NCBI RefSeq assembly: GCF_009909145.1
Contig: NZ_JAAAPJ010000023.1
Location: 1-64,000 of the forward strand
DNA: 64,000 nt
Source: Corallococcus silvisoli
Lineage (GTDB): Bacteria > Myxococcota > Myxococcia > Myxococcales > Myxococcaceae
Reading direction: 5' to 3'
The notes under the pieces were generated by a model. The model did no database searches and was not told the origin of the DNA. It was given only the letters and a program-made list of their open reading frames with translations. How positions within the stretch are numbered: position 1 is the stretch's first letter; the number at the start of each line of letters is the position of its first letter. The translations under genes and the position numbers were made by a program. Shown here one piece after another: positions 15,974 to 34,548 of the stretch.

Positions 15974-17155
15974 ATGGCTCGCATCATCATGATTTCAGGG
16001 AAGGGAGGCGTCGGGAAGACCACCGTCGCCGCGGCGACCGGGCTGGCTGCCTCCAAGAAGGGCTCCCGCACGCTGATCCTCTCCTTCGACCTGGCGCACA
16101 GCCTCGCGGACTCCTTCAACCTCGACCTCAGTCTCTTCGATCACAACAAGGGCCGCCCCACCCAGGTGGCCGAGAACCTGGAGATCCAGGAGATCGACGT
16201 CGCGGAGGAGCTCGAGCGCGAGTGGAGCACCATCTACCAATACCTGGCGTCGCTCTTCGCGTCCGCCGGCGTCTCCGAGGTGGTGGCCGAAGAGGTCGCG
16301 ATCCTGCCCGGCATGGAGGACGTCGTCGCGCTGATCTTCATCAACCGCTACATCAACAAGAACCTCTACGACACCATCGTCGTGGACTGCCCTCCCACCA
16401 GCGAGTCGTTGAGGTTCGTCAACATCACCGCGACGCTCGAGTGGTACGTCAAGACGCGCTTCAGCTTCGACCGGCAGGTCGGCAAGCTCGTGCGCCCCCT
16501 GCTGGGCAAGAGCTCCTCCAAGATGGGCATCCCCGAGGATGACTACTTCAACAGCCTCAAGGGGATGTTCTCCGAGCTGAACGGCATCCAGAAACGCCTG
16601 CTGGACCCGACCCAGACCACCGTGCGGCTGGTGTGCAATCCCGAGAAGATGGTGATCCGGGAGACGCAGCGCGCCTACATGTACTTCAACCTGTATGGCA
16701 TGACGACGGAGATGGTCGTCATCAACCGCGTGATGCCAACGTCGGAGGGCTACTTCTCGCGGTGGGCGGAGAACCAGGCTCGCTATTGCCAGGAAGTGAA
16801 CGAGTATTTCAGCCCCGTGCCGGTCGTCCCCGTCCCCTACTTCGCCAACGAAGTCCTGGGCATGGAGCGCCTGAGCGAGGTGGCGGACGTCCTCTACAAG
16901 CAGGAGGACCCCACCCAAATCTATGTCAACCAGCCGTCCTATGCCTTCGCCAAGGAGGGTGACGGTTACGTCCTGAAGATGAACCTCCCGTTCGTGGACA
17001 AGCGCGAGCTGACGATGACGCGTTCCGAGAACGACCTGGTCATCCGCATCGGAAACTTCAAGCGCTACGTCCCGCTGCCGACCGCGATGCTCCACTACTC
17101 GTCGGTGACCGCGAAGAAGACGGCCAACGAATTGCAGGTCATCTTTCAGAAGTAA
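15974..17155 (+). CDS. ArsA/Get3-family ATPase with C-terminal HSP20-like domain
   Basis: The 393-aa protein begins with the deviant P-loop SGKGGVGKTT (residues 8-17), then a switch I region LSFDLAHSLADSF and switch II VDCPPTSESLRFV, all typical of the ArsA/Get3 branch of SIMIBI ATPases. Residues from about 320 form the small beta-rich ArsA_HSP20 domain (LKMNLPFVDKRELTMTRSEN...). No CxxC pair or arsenite-binding cysteines are visible and no ars genes are nearby, so arsenite export is unlikely. Relatives act as chaperones for hydrophobic client proteins. Why it precedes a polyketide operon is unknown; it may support folding or membrane association of the megasynthases. An AAGGGGT ribosome site precedes the ATG. 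Confidence 0.8.
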   Translation: MARIIMISGKGGVGKTTVAAATGLAASKKGSRTLILSFDLAHSLADSFNLDLSLFDHNKGRPTQVAENLEIQEIDVAEELEREWSTIYQYLASLFASAGVSEVVAEEVAILPGMEDVVALIFINRYINKNLYDTIVVDCPPTSESLRFVNITATLEWYVKTRFSFDRQVGKLVRPLLGKSSSKMGIPEDDYFNSLKGMFSELNGIQKRLLDPTQTTVRLVCNPEKMVIRETQRAYMYFNLYGMTTEMVVINRVMPTSEGYFSRWAENQARYCQEVNEYFSPVPVVPVPYFANEVLGMERLSEVADVLYKQEDPTQIYVNQPSYAFAKEGDGYVLKMNLPFVDKRELTMTRSENDLVIRIGNFKRYVPLPTAMLHYSSVTAKKTANELQVIFQK

Positions 17156-17230
17156 TGGAGACTCTCACTTTGTCAGAGCTCCACGAATCTGGCGAGAATA
17201 CACGGCAACACCCCAAACACAGGAGCTGTC

Positions 17231-17470
17231 ATGACCACGCAACGCGAGCTTCCCAAGTCGTTCGGAGCCAGGCTGATGACGGCGATTCAAGATCAGCTCG
17301 TCACCACTCTCGAAGCAGACCGCGCCATCTACTTCTCCCTGCGCAAGAGCATGCTCCTGGCGAACGCCGAGATCCTCAAAGGCTTCATGGAGGTCGTCCA
17401 ACACCAGTTGAAGCAGGTGGAGGCGTCCTCCGCGCCGAAGCCGCAGAAGCTCAAGATCCAGGTCGAGTAG
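17231..17470 (+). CDS. Small helical hypothetical protein at the head of the PKS operon
   Basis: A 79-aa protein with no family I recognise. It is predicted largely helical (MTAIQDQLVTTLEADRAIYF, MLLANAEILKGFMEVVQHQL) with a basic Pro-containing tail KPQKLKIQVE. There is no signal peptide or membrane segment. A clear AGGAG lies five bases before ATG 17231, which supports it as real. It sits 75 bp after the ArsA-type gene and 58 bp before the first PKS gene, so it is probably co-transcribed with both. It could be a scaffold or partner protein, but nothing in the sequence shows this. Confidence 0.65.
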   Translation: MTTQRELPKSFGARLMTAIQDQLVTTLEADRAIYFSLRKSMLLANAEILKGFMEVVQHQLKQVEASSAPKPQKLKIQVE

Positions 17471-17483
17471 CTGACAGCGGCCC

Positions 17484-17500
17484 TCGGCGTCACACGCCGA
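17484..17500 (+). promoter_or_regulatory. Short perfect hairpin upstream of the first PKS gene
   Basis: TCGGCGT and ACGCCGA flank a 3-base loop in the gap between the small helical gene and the first PKS gene. There is no T-run, so it is not a standard terminator. It may stabilise or separate transcript parts, or be chance in GC-rich DNA. Confidence 0.3.
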
Positions 17501-17528
17501 CCGGGTCCGAGCCGTCCTGGACAAGCCC

Positions 17529-25300
<7,772 letters not shown>

Positions 25301-25301
<1 letters not shown>

Positions 25302-28300
25302 TGGAAGGGAAAGCCGCGGGCCCCGATTACGGGACGCTCATCAAGAATGCCCTGCTGAAGATCGACAGCCTCGAGGGCAAGCTCCACGAGCTCCAGCAGA
25401 GCCGGACCGAGCCCATCGCCATCGTCGGGATGGGGTGCCGCTTCCCCGGAGGCGCCGATACGCCCGAGTCCTTCTGGCGCCTGCTTCGCGATGGCGTGGA
25501 CGCCATCACCGAGGTGCCACCGGCGCGCTGGCCCGTTGACGCGTACTACGACCCCAACCCCGAGACTCCGGCGGCCATGTACACCCGCCACGGGGCCTTC
25601 ATCGGGGGCGTGGATCAGTTCGACGCGCCGTTCTTCGGGATCGCCCCGCGAGAGGCCGCGATGATGGACCCCCAGCAGCGTCTGCTGCTGGAAGTGGCCT
25701 GGGAGGCGCTGGAGCGCGGCGGCATCTCTCCCGCCTCGCTCTCCGGGAGCCGGACCGGGGTCTTCGTCGGCCTGATGAACGTCGATTACCTCCGGCTGAC
25801 GAACCGTCCGGAGCTCGTCGACCTGTACTCCGCCACCGGCTCCTACCCGAGCGTGGCCGCGGGGCGGCTCTCTTATGTCCTCGGACTGAGAGGGCCGAGC
25901 CTCGTCGTCGACACCGCCTGTTCTTCGTCCCTGGTGGCGGTCCACCTGGCCTGCCAGAGCCTGCGGGCCCGGGAGTGCCAGCTGGCGCTGGCTGGCGGCG
26001 TGAACCTCATCCTCTCTCCCCTGCCCTACCTCCTCGAGTGCCGCGCCCGGATGCTGTCCCCCGACGGGCGGTGCAAGACGTTCGACGCCTCCGCGGACGG
26101 TTTCTCCCGGGGCGAGGGGTGCGGCGTCATCGTCCTCAAGCGGCTGTCGGACGCACTGGCCGATGGCAGCCCCATCCTGGCCCTCATCCGCGGCTCGGCG
26201 GTCAACCAGGACGGCCGCAGCAGTGGGCTGACGGTCCCCATGGGCCCCGCCCAGGAAGAGGTCATCCGGGACGCGCTCGCGAATGCTGGCGTCTCCGCGG
26301 CCGACGTTTCGCTCGTCGAAGCCCACGGCACGGGGACTCCCCTGGGCGATCCGATTGAACTCGGAGCGCTGGGGGCGACCTACGGCCAGGACCGCCCCGC
26401 GGATCAGCCGCTGCTCGTGGGCTCGGTGAAGACCAACATGGGTCATCTCGAGAGCGCGGCAGGCATCGCGGGCTTGATGAAGCTCGTGGTCTCTCTTCAG
26501 AACGCGGCCATCCCTCCGCACCTGCACCTGAGCCACCCCAATCCGCGGATCCCCTGGAGCGAGCTTCCGCTCGAGGTCCCCACGGCGTTGCGCCCCTGGC
26601 CGGCCAGCTCTCGGAGACGCCTGGCGGGGGTGAGCGCCTTCGGCTTCAGCGGCACCAACGCGCACGTGGTGCTCGAAGAGGCCCCGGCCCCCAAAGCCCT
26701 GGCCGCCGCTCCGCGAAGGGAACGCCCACCGCACCTGCTGGTGCTCTCGGCCGCGTCGGAGCCCGCGCTGCGGGCACAGGCAGACCGGTATGCCCGGCAC
26801 CTGGAAGCCCATCCCGGCCAGGACCTGGGCGACCTCTGCTTCACCGCGAGCACAGGCCGTGCCCATCTGCCCTTCCGGCTCGGCGTGCGCGGGACCACCT
26901 CGGAGGAGCTGCGCTCGCGGCTGGACGCGCTCGCGCAAGGCCGTCAGGCGGAGACCTCGACGCAAGGGCGCGTGCAACCCGGCGCCTTGCCTCGGGTCGC
27001 ATTCCTGTTCCCCGGTGAAGGCGCGCGTCCGACGGGCCTCGGGCGCGAGCTGTACGCGGGCCAGCCGATCTTCCGCGATGCCTTCGATGCGTGCGACCGG
27101 GCGCTGCGCGACGCGACCGGACTGTCCCTGATCGAGGCGCTTCACGCTTCCTCCGGTGAGGCACTCCTCCAAGAGCCCAGGTACGCCCATCCCGCGCGCT
27201 TCGCCTTCGAGGTCGCGCTGGCGCGGCTCTGGCTGTCATGGGGAGTTCCCCCCGCCTTCGCGCTGGGGGATGGCGTGGGCGAGTACGCCGCCGCCTGCGT
27301 GGCGGGGGTCTTCAGCATCGAGGACGGGCTGCGGCTGGTCGCCGCGCGCGCGGCGTTGGATCCACGGGCAGCGCTCGCTTCGGATGCCCGGGTCCCCGAG
27401 CTCGCGCGACTCGCGGCGGGCATCTCCTTCCACCCTCCGAAGCTCGGGCTCGTGTCGCATGTCACGGGCAGCCCCCTCCCCGCCAGCATCGCCCCCTTGG
27501 AGTACTGGTCCAGGTATCGCCCCAGCGCGGGTCACGCCGTACAGGGCATCGGGGCACTCGAGCGACAGGGGGCCGGCGTCATCCTCGAGCTGGGCCCTGG
27601 GGCCTCCGCCTCGGAGAAGGTCACGTGGCTGTCATGCCCGCGGCCCGCCGAGGAGGAGTCGATGACGCTCGAGCATGTGGCGACGCTCTACTGCCTGGGA
27701 GCGCCGATCGACTGGGCGGCGTTCCATCGCGGCGATTCGCGTCGCAAGGTCGTCCTCCCCACCTACCCGTTCCAGCGCCAGCGAAGCTGGTTCCAGGAGC
27801 CCGGAGGTTCCGACGCGCACGGCTCCACCACGGAGGTGATGGGGGCGACGGAAGCGGCGGCCACCCGGTTCCCGGGGCCCGAAGTCCTCGTCTCGCGGCT
27901 GCCCGCCGACCTCTGCGAGTCCCCTGCCCTGGAGTCCTCGAACGCACCCACCTCCGCGGATGACGGTCCGGTCGCCCAGGTGGAGGCCCTCTGCACCCGC
28001 TACATCGCCCGAGCCTTCGAAGCGCTGGGGGCGCCCCTGGTGCCCGGACAGTCCTTCACCTCCGAGGCCTGGGCGGAGCGACTGGGAGTGGTCGAGCGTC
28101 ACCGCCGGCTGTTCGCGCGGTTGCTTGAGATGCTCGCCGAGGAGGGGCGCGTCGAGCGCAAGGGTGCCCATTGGGAGGTGCTGCGCGCCCCGGATCACGC
28201 TTCACCCGAGCAGCTGCTCGGCGCGCTGCGCTCCCGCTTCCCAGGCACCGAGCCGGAGCTGGCGCTGCTCGAGCGCAGCGGAGCACGGCTGGGCGCCGTC

Positions 28301-29659
28301 CTCGCGGGCCTACAGGATCCGCTGGAGCTCCTCTTCCCTGACGGAAGCCTCGACCTGGCCTCGCGCATCTACGAGTCCTCCGAGGGCGCACTGCAGATGA
28401 ATCGGCTGGTGCAAGCGGCGCTCACCCCACTCCTGGAGCGACTGTCGCCGAAGCGTTCCCTGCGCGTGCTCGAGGTCGGGGCGGGCACTGGCGGGACGAC
28501 GGCCGCGCTCCTGCCGCACCTGCCTGCCTCGCTCACGGAGTATGTGGCCACGGACGTCTCCGCCCGCTTCGCCACGCGCACGCAGGAGCGGTTCCACGCG
28601 TACCCCTTCCTCCGGTACGTCCCGCTGGACATCGAGCGCCCTCCCGAAGAGCAGGGTGTGGAGTCCCACGCGTTCGACCTGGTGGTGGCCTCGAACGTGC
28701 TGCATGCCACGGCCGAGCTGGAGCGGACGCTGCGGCATGTCCGGACGCTCCTGGCTCCGGGTGGCATCCTCCTGCTCATCGAGGCCACCGCGCCGCGCCG
28801 CTGGCTGGACCTGACGTTCGGCATGACGCGGGGCTGGTGGCGCTTCACCGACACCGCGCTGCGCCCGTCGCACCCGCTGCTCTCGCCTCGGCGCTGGCAG
28901 GCCCTGCTCGCGGAGTGTGGCTTCCCCAGCGTCGCCAGCGTCCACCCGGCAGGCAGCGCCCGCGCACTGCTCCAGCAGACACTGCTCGTCGCGAGGACCG
29001 ACCCAGGCGCCCAGCGCGAGCCGGCGCCAGCACGCGCGCAGGCAGGGCGGATGGCGGGAGGCGTCACCCGCGTTGAAGTCCCGGCCAGCGTCGCCATGCC
29101 CCCGCCGGAGCACCTGCTGCGCACACTCGCGGAGACCCCCGCGCAGAAGCGACAGGCGGTGCTCACCACGCATGTCCGCGAGCAGGTGGCCTCCGTGCTG
29201 GGGCTCGGATCCGCGAGCGCCATCGACCCCCGGCAGGGTCTCTTCGACATGGGCATGGACTCGCTCACGGCGCTGGAGCTGAAGAACCGGCTCGAGCGCG
29301 GCACGGGTGCTTCCCTCTCCTCCACGCTGGCCATGGATCACCCGACCGTCGTCGCGCTCACGGAGCACCTGTGGACCGACGTGCTCGCGGTCCAACTGCA
29401 TCATGAGCCCCGGAGCGAGGCGGGGCCCGTGGCGCCGCCCTCCCCGGCAAGGCGCGCGAAGACGGTGGCGCCCCCACAGGACGCACCGCACATGGCCACC
29501 GGGCTCACCCCGGACCTGGACGCCCTGCTCTCCCAGGTCGAGCAGACGTCGGAGCGCGACCTGACGAGACAACTCAAGACCGGGCGCCGATCGACGACGG
29601 CACCGGACACGAGCGAGGCGCCACCCGCGCCACCTCGAAATGGAGGGAGCGCGACATGA
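25301..29659 (+). CDS. Polyketide synthase 2: KS-AT(inactive)-MT-ACP
   Basis: 1452 aa from ATG 25301, which overlaps the previous stop. An N-terminal helix (LIKNALLKIDSLEGKLHELQ) looks like a docking segment. KS is about 40-470 and looks complete (Cys207, VEAHGTGTPLGDP, NMGHLES). The AT (about 566-833) is a relic: the GHSxG elbow reads GDGVG with Gly658 for the nucleophile serine, and about 85 residues including the AVNGP and HAFH regions are gone. A C-methyltransferase follows at about 880-1230 (LEVGAGTGG), then an ACP with Ser1321. There is no reductive domain. The module can extend only if its ACP is loaded by another AT; otherwise it could pass on or re-methylate the chain. It is linked by ATGA overlap to the next gene. 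Confidence 0.92.
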
Positions 29660-32600
29660 ACCGCTCGCACCGGCTCTCCGCCATGTCGTCCGTCAAGCTC
29701 GCGTTCGCGGCCGAGCAGCTTCGGCCAGGGCTCGAGTTGCTCAACGCCACGCCCATCGCGATTGTCGGCATGGGCTGCCGCTTCCCCGGTGAGGCCACCA
29801 CCCCGGAGGCTTTCTGGCGGGTGCTCCGCGACGGCGTGGACACCGTCACCGAGGTGCCTCGCGACCGCTGGGACATCGACGCCTGGTATTCGCCGGACCC
29901 GGACGTGCCCGGGAGGATGCACACCCGCAAGGGGGCGTTCCTCTCCACGCGCTCGGAGTTCGACGCGGACTTCTTCGGGATCTCTCCGCGCGAGGCGGCG
30001 AGCCTGGATCCCCAGCAGCGCCTCCTGCTGGAAGTGAGCTGGGAGGCGCTGGAGCGCGCGGGGATGGCCCCGGACCAGCTGGCCGGTTCGCTCACGGGCG
30101 TCTACGTGGGACTCAGCACCGGGGACTACGCGCAGCTCCTGGACACTCGCCCGCCCGAGTCCTTCGACGCCTACGCGTTCTCCGGCACCGCGCACAGCAT
30201 GGCCGCGGGACGATTGTCGTACCACCTGGGACTTCAGGGACCGAGCGTGGCCCTGGATGCCGCGTGCGCTTCGTCCCTCGTCGCGGTGCACCTGGCCTGT
30301 CAGGCCCTTCGCGCTGGCGGGTGTGATCTGGCGCTCGCGGGCGGAGTGAACCGGCTGCTCTCGGCCCAGTTCCACCTCAACTTCTCGCAGGGGCGGATGC
30401 TGGCGCCGGATGGACGGTGCAAGACCTTCGACGCCGCCGCGGACGGTTATGTGCGCGGAGAGGGCGCGGGAATCGTCGTCCTGAAGCGGCTCGCGGACGC
30501 GCTGAGGGATCAGGATCCCATCGTCGCGGTCATCCGCGGCTCCGCCGTCAACCAGGACGGACGCAGCAGTGGCCTGACGGTGCCCAATGGCCCCGCCCAA
30601 CAGGCCGTCATCCGGCAGGCCCTGCAGGGCGCCGGCGTGAACCCGGAGCAGGTGGACTACGTGGAGGCCCATGGCACCGGCACCTCGCTCGGAGATCCCA
30701 TCGAGCTGGGAGCCCTGGGCGCCGTCTTCGGCCCGCGTCCCCCCGAGCAGCCGCTGCTCGTGGGTTCGGTCAAGACGAACATCGGGCACCTCGAGGCCGC
30801 GGCCGGCATCGCGGGGTTGATCAAGGTCGCCCTCGCGCTCCAGCACGGGGAGATCCCCGCGCACCTGCACCTGAGCCAGCCCAACCCGCACGTGCCCTGG
30901 GACCGGCTCCCCATCCAGATCCCGACGCAGCACCAACCCTGGCCCTCGACCCACGGACGCCGCATCGCGGGGATCAGCTCCTTCGGGTTCAGCGGCACCA
31001 ACGCCCACGTGTTGCTGGAGAGCGCTCCCGGCACGGCCCCCGCGCCACAGGAGGAGGAAGAGCAGGAGCCCCCCCTGGAGCGCCCCCTCCACCTGCTCAC
31101 CCTGTCGGCGCGCGGCGCTCCCGCGCTCCAGCAGCTCGCCGCGCGCTTCGCGGGCCGGCTGCGAGCCGAACCGTCGCTCGCCCTCGCTGATGCGTGCTTC
31201 AGCGCGAACACCGGACGCGCGCACCTGCCCCATCGCCTCGGCGCGTTCGCGGGCACGGGCGAGGCGCTGGCCGCACAGCTCGAGGCGTTCGCCTCGGGCG
31301 CACCTTCCGCGCTCCTCACCGGTCAGGCTCCGGCGGAGCCGCCCGAGGTGGCCTTTCTCTTCACCGGCCAGGGGTCCCAGTACCCGGACATGGGCCGCAA
31401 GCTGTACGAATCCCAGCCCGTCTTCCGCGAGAGCATGGAGCAGTGCGACGCGCTGCTGCGTCCCCTCCTCGAACGCCCCCTCCTGGACGTGCTGTACCAC
31501 GCGCCCCAGGCACACCCGCTGCTGCACCAGACGGCCTACACCCAGCCGGCGCTGTTCGCGATCGAGTACGCACTCGCGGAGCTCTGGAAGTCGTGGGGCA
31601 TCGTGCCCGGGGCGGTGCTGGGTCACAGCGTCGGTGAGTACGCGGCGGCTTGCGTGGCAGGGGTGTTCAGCCTGGAGGATGGGCTGAAGCTGATCGCCGA
31701 GCGTGGGCGCCTGATGCAGGAGCTGCCCGAGCGCGGCACCATGGCGGCCGTCTCCGCGAGCCCCGCGCGCGTGGAGCAGGCGCTGGGAGCGGACCGGGGC
31801 GCGTGTGCCATCGCCGCGCTCAACGGCCCGGAGAGCGTGGTCATCTCTGGCAGCGAGCGAGCCGTCGACGCGGTGGTCGCGCGGCTCACGGCGCAGGGGA
31901 TCCGCTCGGCGCGGTTGCAGGTCTCCCACGCCTTCCACTCGCCCCTGATGGAGCCGATGCTGCCCGCGTTCGAGCGCGTGCTGCGCACCATGACGCTCTC
32001 ACCGCCGAGCCTGGAGTTGATCTCCAACGTCGGTGGCGGGGTCGCGACGGCCGAGGTCGCGACGGCCGGATACTGGTGTCGTCACGTGCGCCAGCCCGTG
32101 CGGTTCGCTGAAGGCGTCCAGTCCCTGGTCCAACGCGGGTTCCGCGTGTTCGTCGAGTTGGGGCCCAAGCCCACGCTGTCGAGTCTGGGGCGGCTGTGCG
32201 CACCGGATGCCGACCTGCTCTGGCTGGCCAGCCTGAGACAGGGCCGGGACGACTGGCAGACCCTGCTGGAGAGCCTGGGCTCGCTGTATGTGCGCGGGGC
32301 GCCGGTGGACTGGGCGGGGTTCGACCAGGGCTACGCCCGCCACAAGCGCGTCCTGCCCACCTACCCCTTCCAGCGGAAGTCCTTCTGGTTCGAGGCGACT
32401 GGCGACGCGCGGGTCCGTGCCCCCTCCTCGCGCGATGAAGGTCGGCCAGCGGGACACACGCCGCTCACCTCGCTGCTCGAGTCCGGCGACGTGCGTGGCC
32501 TCGCCGAGCATCTGCGCCGTGGCGGCGCGCTCACCGGAGCGGCGCTGGAGACGCTGCCCCAGGTGGCGGAAGCGCTCGTGCGCGAGCACCAGCGCCAGCG

Positions 32601-34539
32601 GTCGGAGGCGGAGATGGCCTCGACGCTGTACCGCGTCTCCTGGAGTCCCACGCCCCCCGGACAGGTCCTGACCACCGCCCGGAACACGGGGGAGTGGCTG
32701 ATCCTCGCGGACCGAGGCGGCCTGGGCCGCGCGCTGGCGACCCGGCTGGAGGCGCGGGGCGAGCACTGCATGCTGGCCACCGCGGAGGACCTGCTGGGGC
32801 CGTCCTCACAGGAGCCGGGACTGGCGCCGTCCGCCGTGCTCGCGCGTTGGCTCCAGGGCTTCGGGACTCCGGGCAGACCGCCCCTCGCGGGCATCGTCTA
32901 TCTCTGGGCGCTGGATGCTCCCGACCCGGAGGGACTGGACGCCGCCACATTCGACATCGCGCAGCGCTCGACGTGTGACGGAGTGCTGTGGCTGCTCCAA
33001 GAGCTCGGCAAGCGGACCCAGGCCGTGCAGCCGCCGCTCTGGTGCGTGACTCGCGGCGTGCATGCGCCAGGCGGAGAGCCCGGCCCGCGCTCCGTGGCCC
33101 AGGCTCCGCTGTGGGGGCTCGCGGGGGTGGCCAGCCTGGAGCACCCGGAGCTGCGGGTGCGATTGATCGACGTGGCCTCCGATGGGACCCATGACGATGT
33201 CGCCGCGGGGCTCGACGCCGAGCTGCGCTCCCCTGACGACGAGGACCGCCTCGCCTTGAGGCGCGGGCAACGCTACGCGGCCCGGCTGGAGCCCCTTCCA
33301 TTCGAGGCGCCTCCCCCGCTCGTATTCAATGCTCGCGCCAGCTACCTGATCACCGGAGGCCTGGGCGGCATCGGGCTGGCCGTCGCGGCCTGGATGGTGC
33401 GGCAGGGAGCGCGGCACCTGGTCCTCATGGGCCGCTCCGGATCCGCATCGAGCACGGCGCGGGAGGCCGTCGAGTCGCTGGAGCTCGCGGGTGCCCAGGT
33501 CCTGGTCTTCCCGGGTGACGTCTCGCGACCCGAGGATGTCACCGGGGTGCTCGCGGCGTTGAAGGCCCGCTTCCCGCCCCTGCGCGGGGTCGTGCATGCG
33601 GCGGCCGTCCTCGACGACGGGACCCTGCGGCAGCAGACCCCCGAGCGCTTCCAGCGGGTGCGGCGACCCAAGGCCGACGGCGCCTGGAACCTGCACCTCG
33701 CCACGCGCCACGAGGCCCTGGACTTCTTCGTCTGCTTCTCCTCCGCGGCGGCCCTGCTCGGCGCGCCCGGCCAGTCGAACTACGCCGCCGCCAACGCCTT
33801 CCTCGATGCGCTGGCGCGCTACCGGCGCGGACTCGGGCTGCCCGGGTTGAGCATTGGCTGGGGCCCCTGGAAGGACCTGGGGATGGCCGCTGGACTCGAC
33901 GCGCACAGCCGCCAGCGCATGGCGGACGAAGGGCTCGGAGCGCTCGAGACGGCCCAGGGACTCCAGGCGCTCGGAGCGCTGCTGTCCTCGCGCGAGCCTG
34001 ACGTCGCCGTGCTGCCCATCGACTGGAGCACCTTCGCCTCCCGGGCCCGGCCCCGGATGCCGCTGCTGCGGCGACTCCGAGACGGCGCACCCTCCGGCGG
34101 TGCACCCGCGGAGGACACGGGGCCTTCCTGGCGACAGCGCTGGGGGTCGACACCCGCGACCGAGCGCCCCGGCTTCCTCCACACGTACGTGCGCGGTCAG
34201 GTGGCCCGCATCCTCAGGTGGGAGCCAGAGCAGCCCATGGACGCGCAGCGGGGCTTCGCGGAGATGGGCATGGACTCACTGATGGCCGTGGAGCTGCGCA
34301 ACCGGCTCCAGAAGGATCTGGGCCAGCCGCTCTCCGCGGCGCTCATCTTCAACTATCCGCGCATCGAGGCGCTGGCGCAGCACCTCCAGGACGTCCTGCT
34401 CTCGGCTGAAAGCCCTCCGGAGTCACCGAGCGCCCCAGTTGGAGCCGGCCCGGAGGACCCCCGCGGCGGCGAGGCCCCCACGCTCTCGCCGGAAGAGCTC
34501 ATCGCGCGCATCGCCCGGAAGTACCAGACGCACGGCTAG
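29656..34539 (+). CDS. Polyketide synthase 3: KS-AT-KR-ACP
   Basis: 1627 aa. KS is about 30-455 with an active-site variant DAACASS and an intact HGTGT. AT is about 564-908 with GHSVGEY and VSHAFHSPLM, so malonyl-CoA. The 908-1220 stretch is the structural half of KR and linkers. The catalytic KR is about 1226-1460 with TGGLGGIG, Ser and Tyr of the S-x12-Y-x3-N set all present, and LDD (VLDDG), the B-type stereo signature. The ACP has Ser1541 (GMDSL) and a C-terminal helix LSPEELIARIARK, probably a docking element. Expected result: a two-carbon extension reduced to a hydroxyl group. The start ATG overlaps the upstream stop, and PKS 4 begins 9 bp after this gene's stop. Confidence 0.94.
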   Translation: MNRSHRLSAMSSVKLAFAAEQLRPGLELLNATPIAIVGMGCRFPGEATTPEAFWRVLRDGVDTVTEVPRDRWDIDAWYSPDPDVPGRMHTRKGAFLSTRSEFDADFFGISPREAASLDPQQRLLLEVSWEALERAGMAPDQLAGSLTGVYVGLSTGDYAQLLDTRPPESFDAYAFSGTAHSMAAGRLSYHLGLQGPSVALDAACASSLVAVHLACQALRAGGCDLALAGGVNRLLSAQFHLNFSQGRMLAPDGRCKTFDAAADGYVRGEGAGIVVLKRLADALRDQDPIVAVIRGSAVNQDGRSSGLTVPNGPAQQAVIRQALQGAGVNPEQVDYVEAHGTGTSLGDPIELGALGAVFGPRPPEQPLLVGSVKTNIGHLEAAAGIAGLIKVALALQHGEIPAHLHLSQPNPHVPWDRLPIQIPTQHQPWPSTHGRRIAGISSFGFSGTNAHVLLESAPGTAPAPQEEEEQEPPLERPLHLLTLSARGAPALQQLAARFAGRLRAEPSLALADACFSANTGRAHLPHRLGAFAGTGEALAAQLEAFASGAPSALLTGQAPAEPPEVAFLFTGQGSQYPDMGRKLYESQPVFRESMEQCDALLRPLLERPLLDVLYHAPQAHPLLHQTAYTQPALFAIEYALAELWKSWGIVPGAVLGHSVGEYAAACVAGVFSLEDGLKLIAERGRLMQELPERGTMAAVSASPARVEQALGADRGACAIAALNGPESVVISGSERAVDAVVARLTAQGIRSARLQVSHAFHSPLMEPMLPAFERVLRTMTLSPPSLELISNVGGGVATAEVATAGYWCRHVRQPVRFAEGVQSLVQRGFRVFVELGPKPTLSSLGRLCAPDADLLWLASLRQGRDDWQTLLESLGSLYVRGAPVDWAGFDQGYARHKRVLPTYPFQRKSFWFEATGDARVRAPSSRDEGRPAGHTPLTSLLESGDVRGLAEHLRRGGALTGAALETLPQVAEALVREHQRQRSEAEMASTLYRVSWSPTPPGQVLTTARNTGEWLILADRGGLGRALATRLEARGEHCMLATAEDLLGPSSQEPGLAPSAVLARWLQGFGTPGRPPLAGIVYLWALDAPDPEGLDAATFDIAQRSTCDGVLWLLQELGKRTQAVQPPLWCVTRGVHAPGGEPGPRSVAQAPLWGLAGVASLEHPELRVRLIDVASDGTHDDVAAGLDAELRSPDDEDRLALRRGQRYAARLEPLPFEAPPPLVFNARASYLITGGLGGIGLAVAAWMVRQGARHLVLMGRSGSASSTAREAVESLELAGAQVLVFPGDVSRPEDVTGVLAALKARFPPLRGVVHAAAVLDDGTLRQQTPERFQRVRRPKADGAWNLHLATRHEALDFFVCFSSAAALLGAPGQSNYAAANAFLDALARYRRGLGLPGLSIGWGPWKDLGMAAGLDAHSRQRMADEGLGALETAQGLQALGALLSSREPDVAVLPIDWSTFASRARPRMPLLRRLRDGAPSGGAPAEDTGPSWRQRWGSTPATERPGFLHTYVRGQVARILRWEPEQPMDAQRGFAEMGMDSLMAVELRNRLQKDLGQPLSAALIFNYPRIEALAQHLQDVLLSAESPPESPSAPVGAGPEDPRGGEAPTLSPEELIARIARKYQTHG

Positions 34540-34548
34540 GGGAACGTC

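Noticed and set aside
15974..17155. Arsenite pump ATPase
   Set aside because: There are no arsenite-binding cysteines and no arsB/arsR nearby; the HSP20-like tail fits the Get3-like group better.
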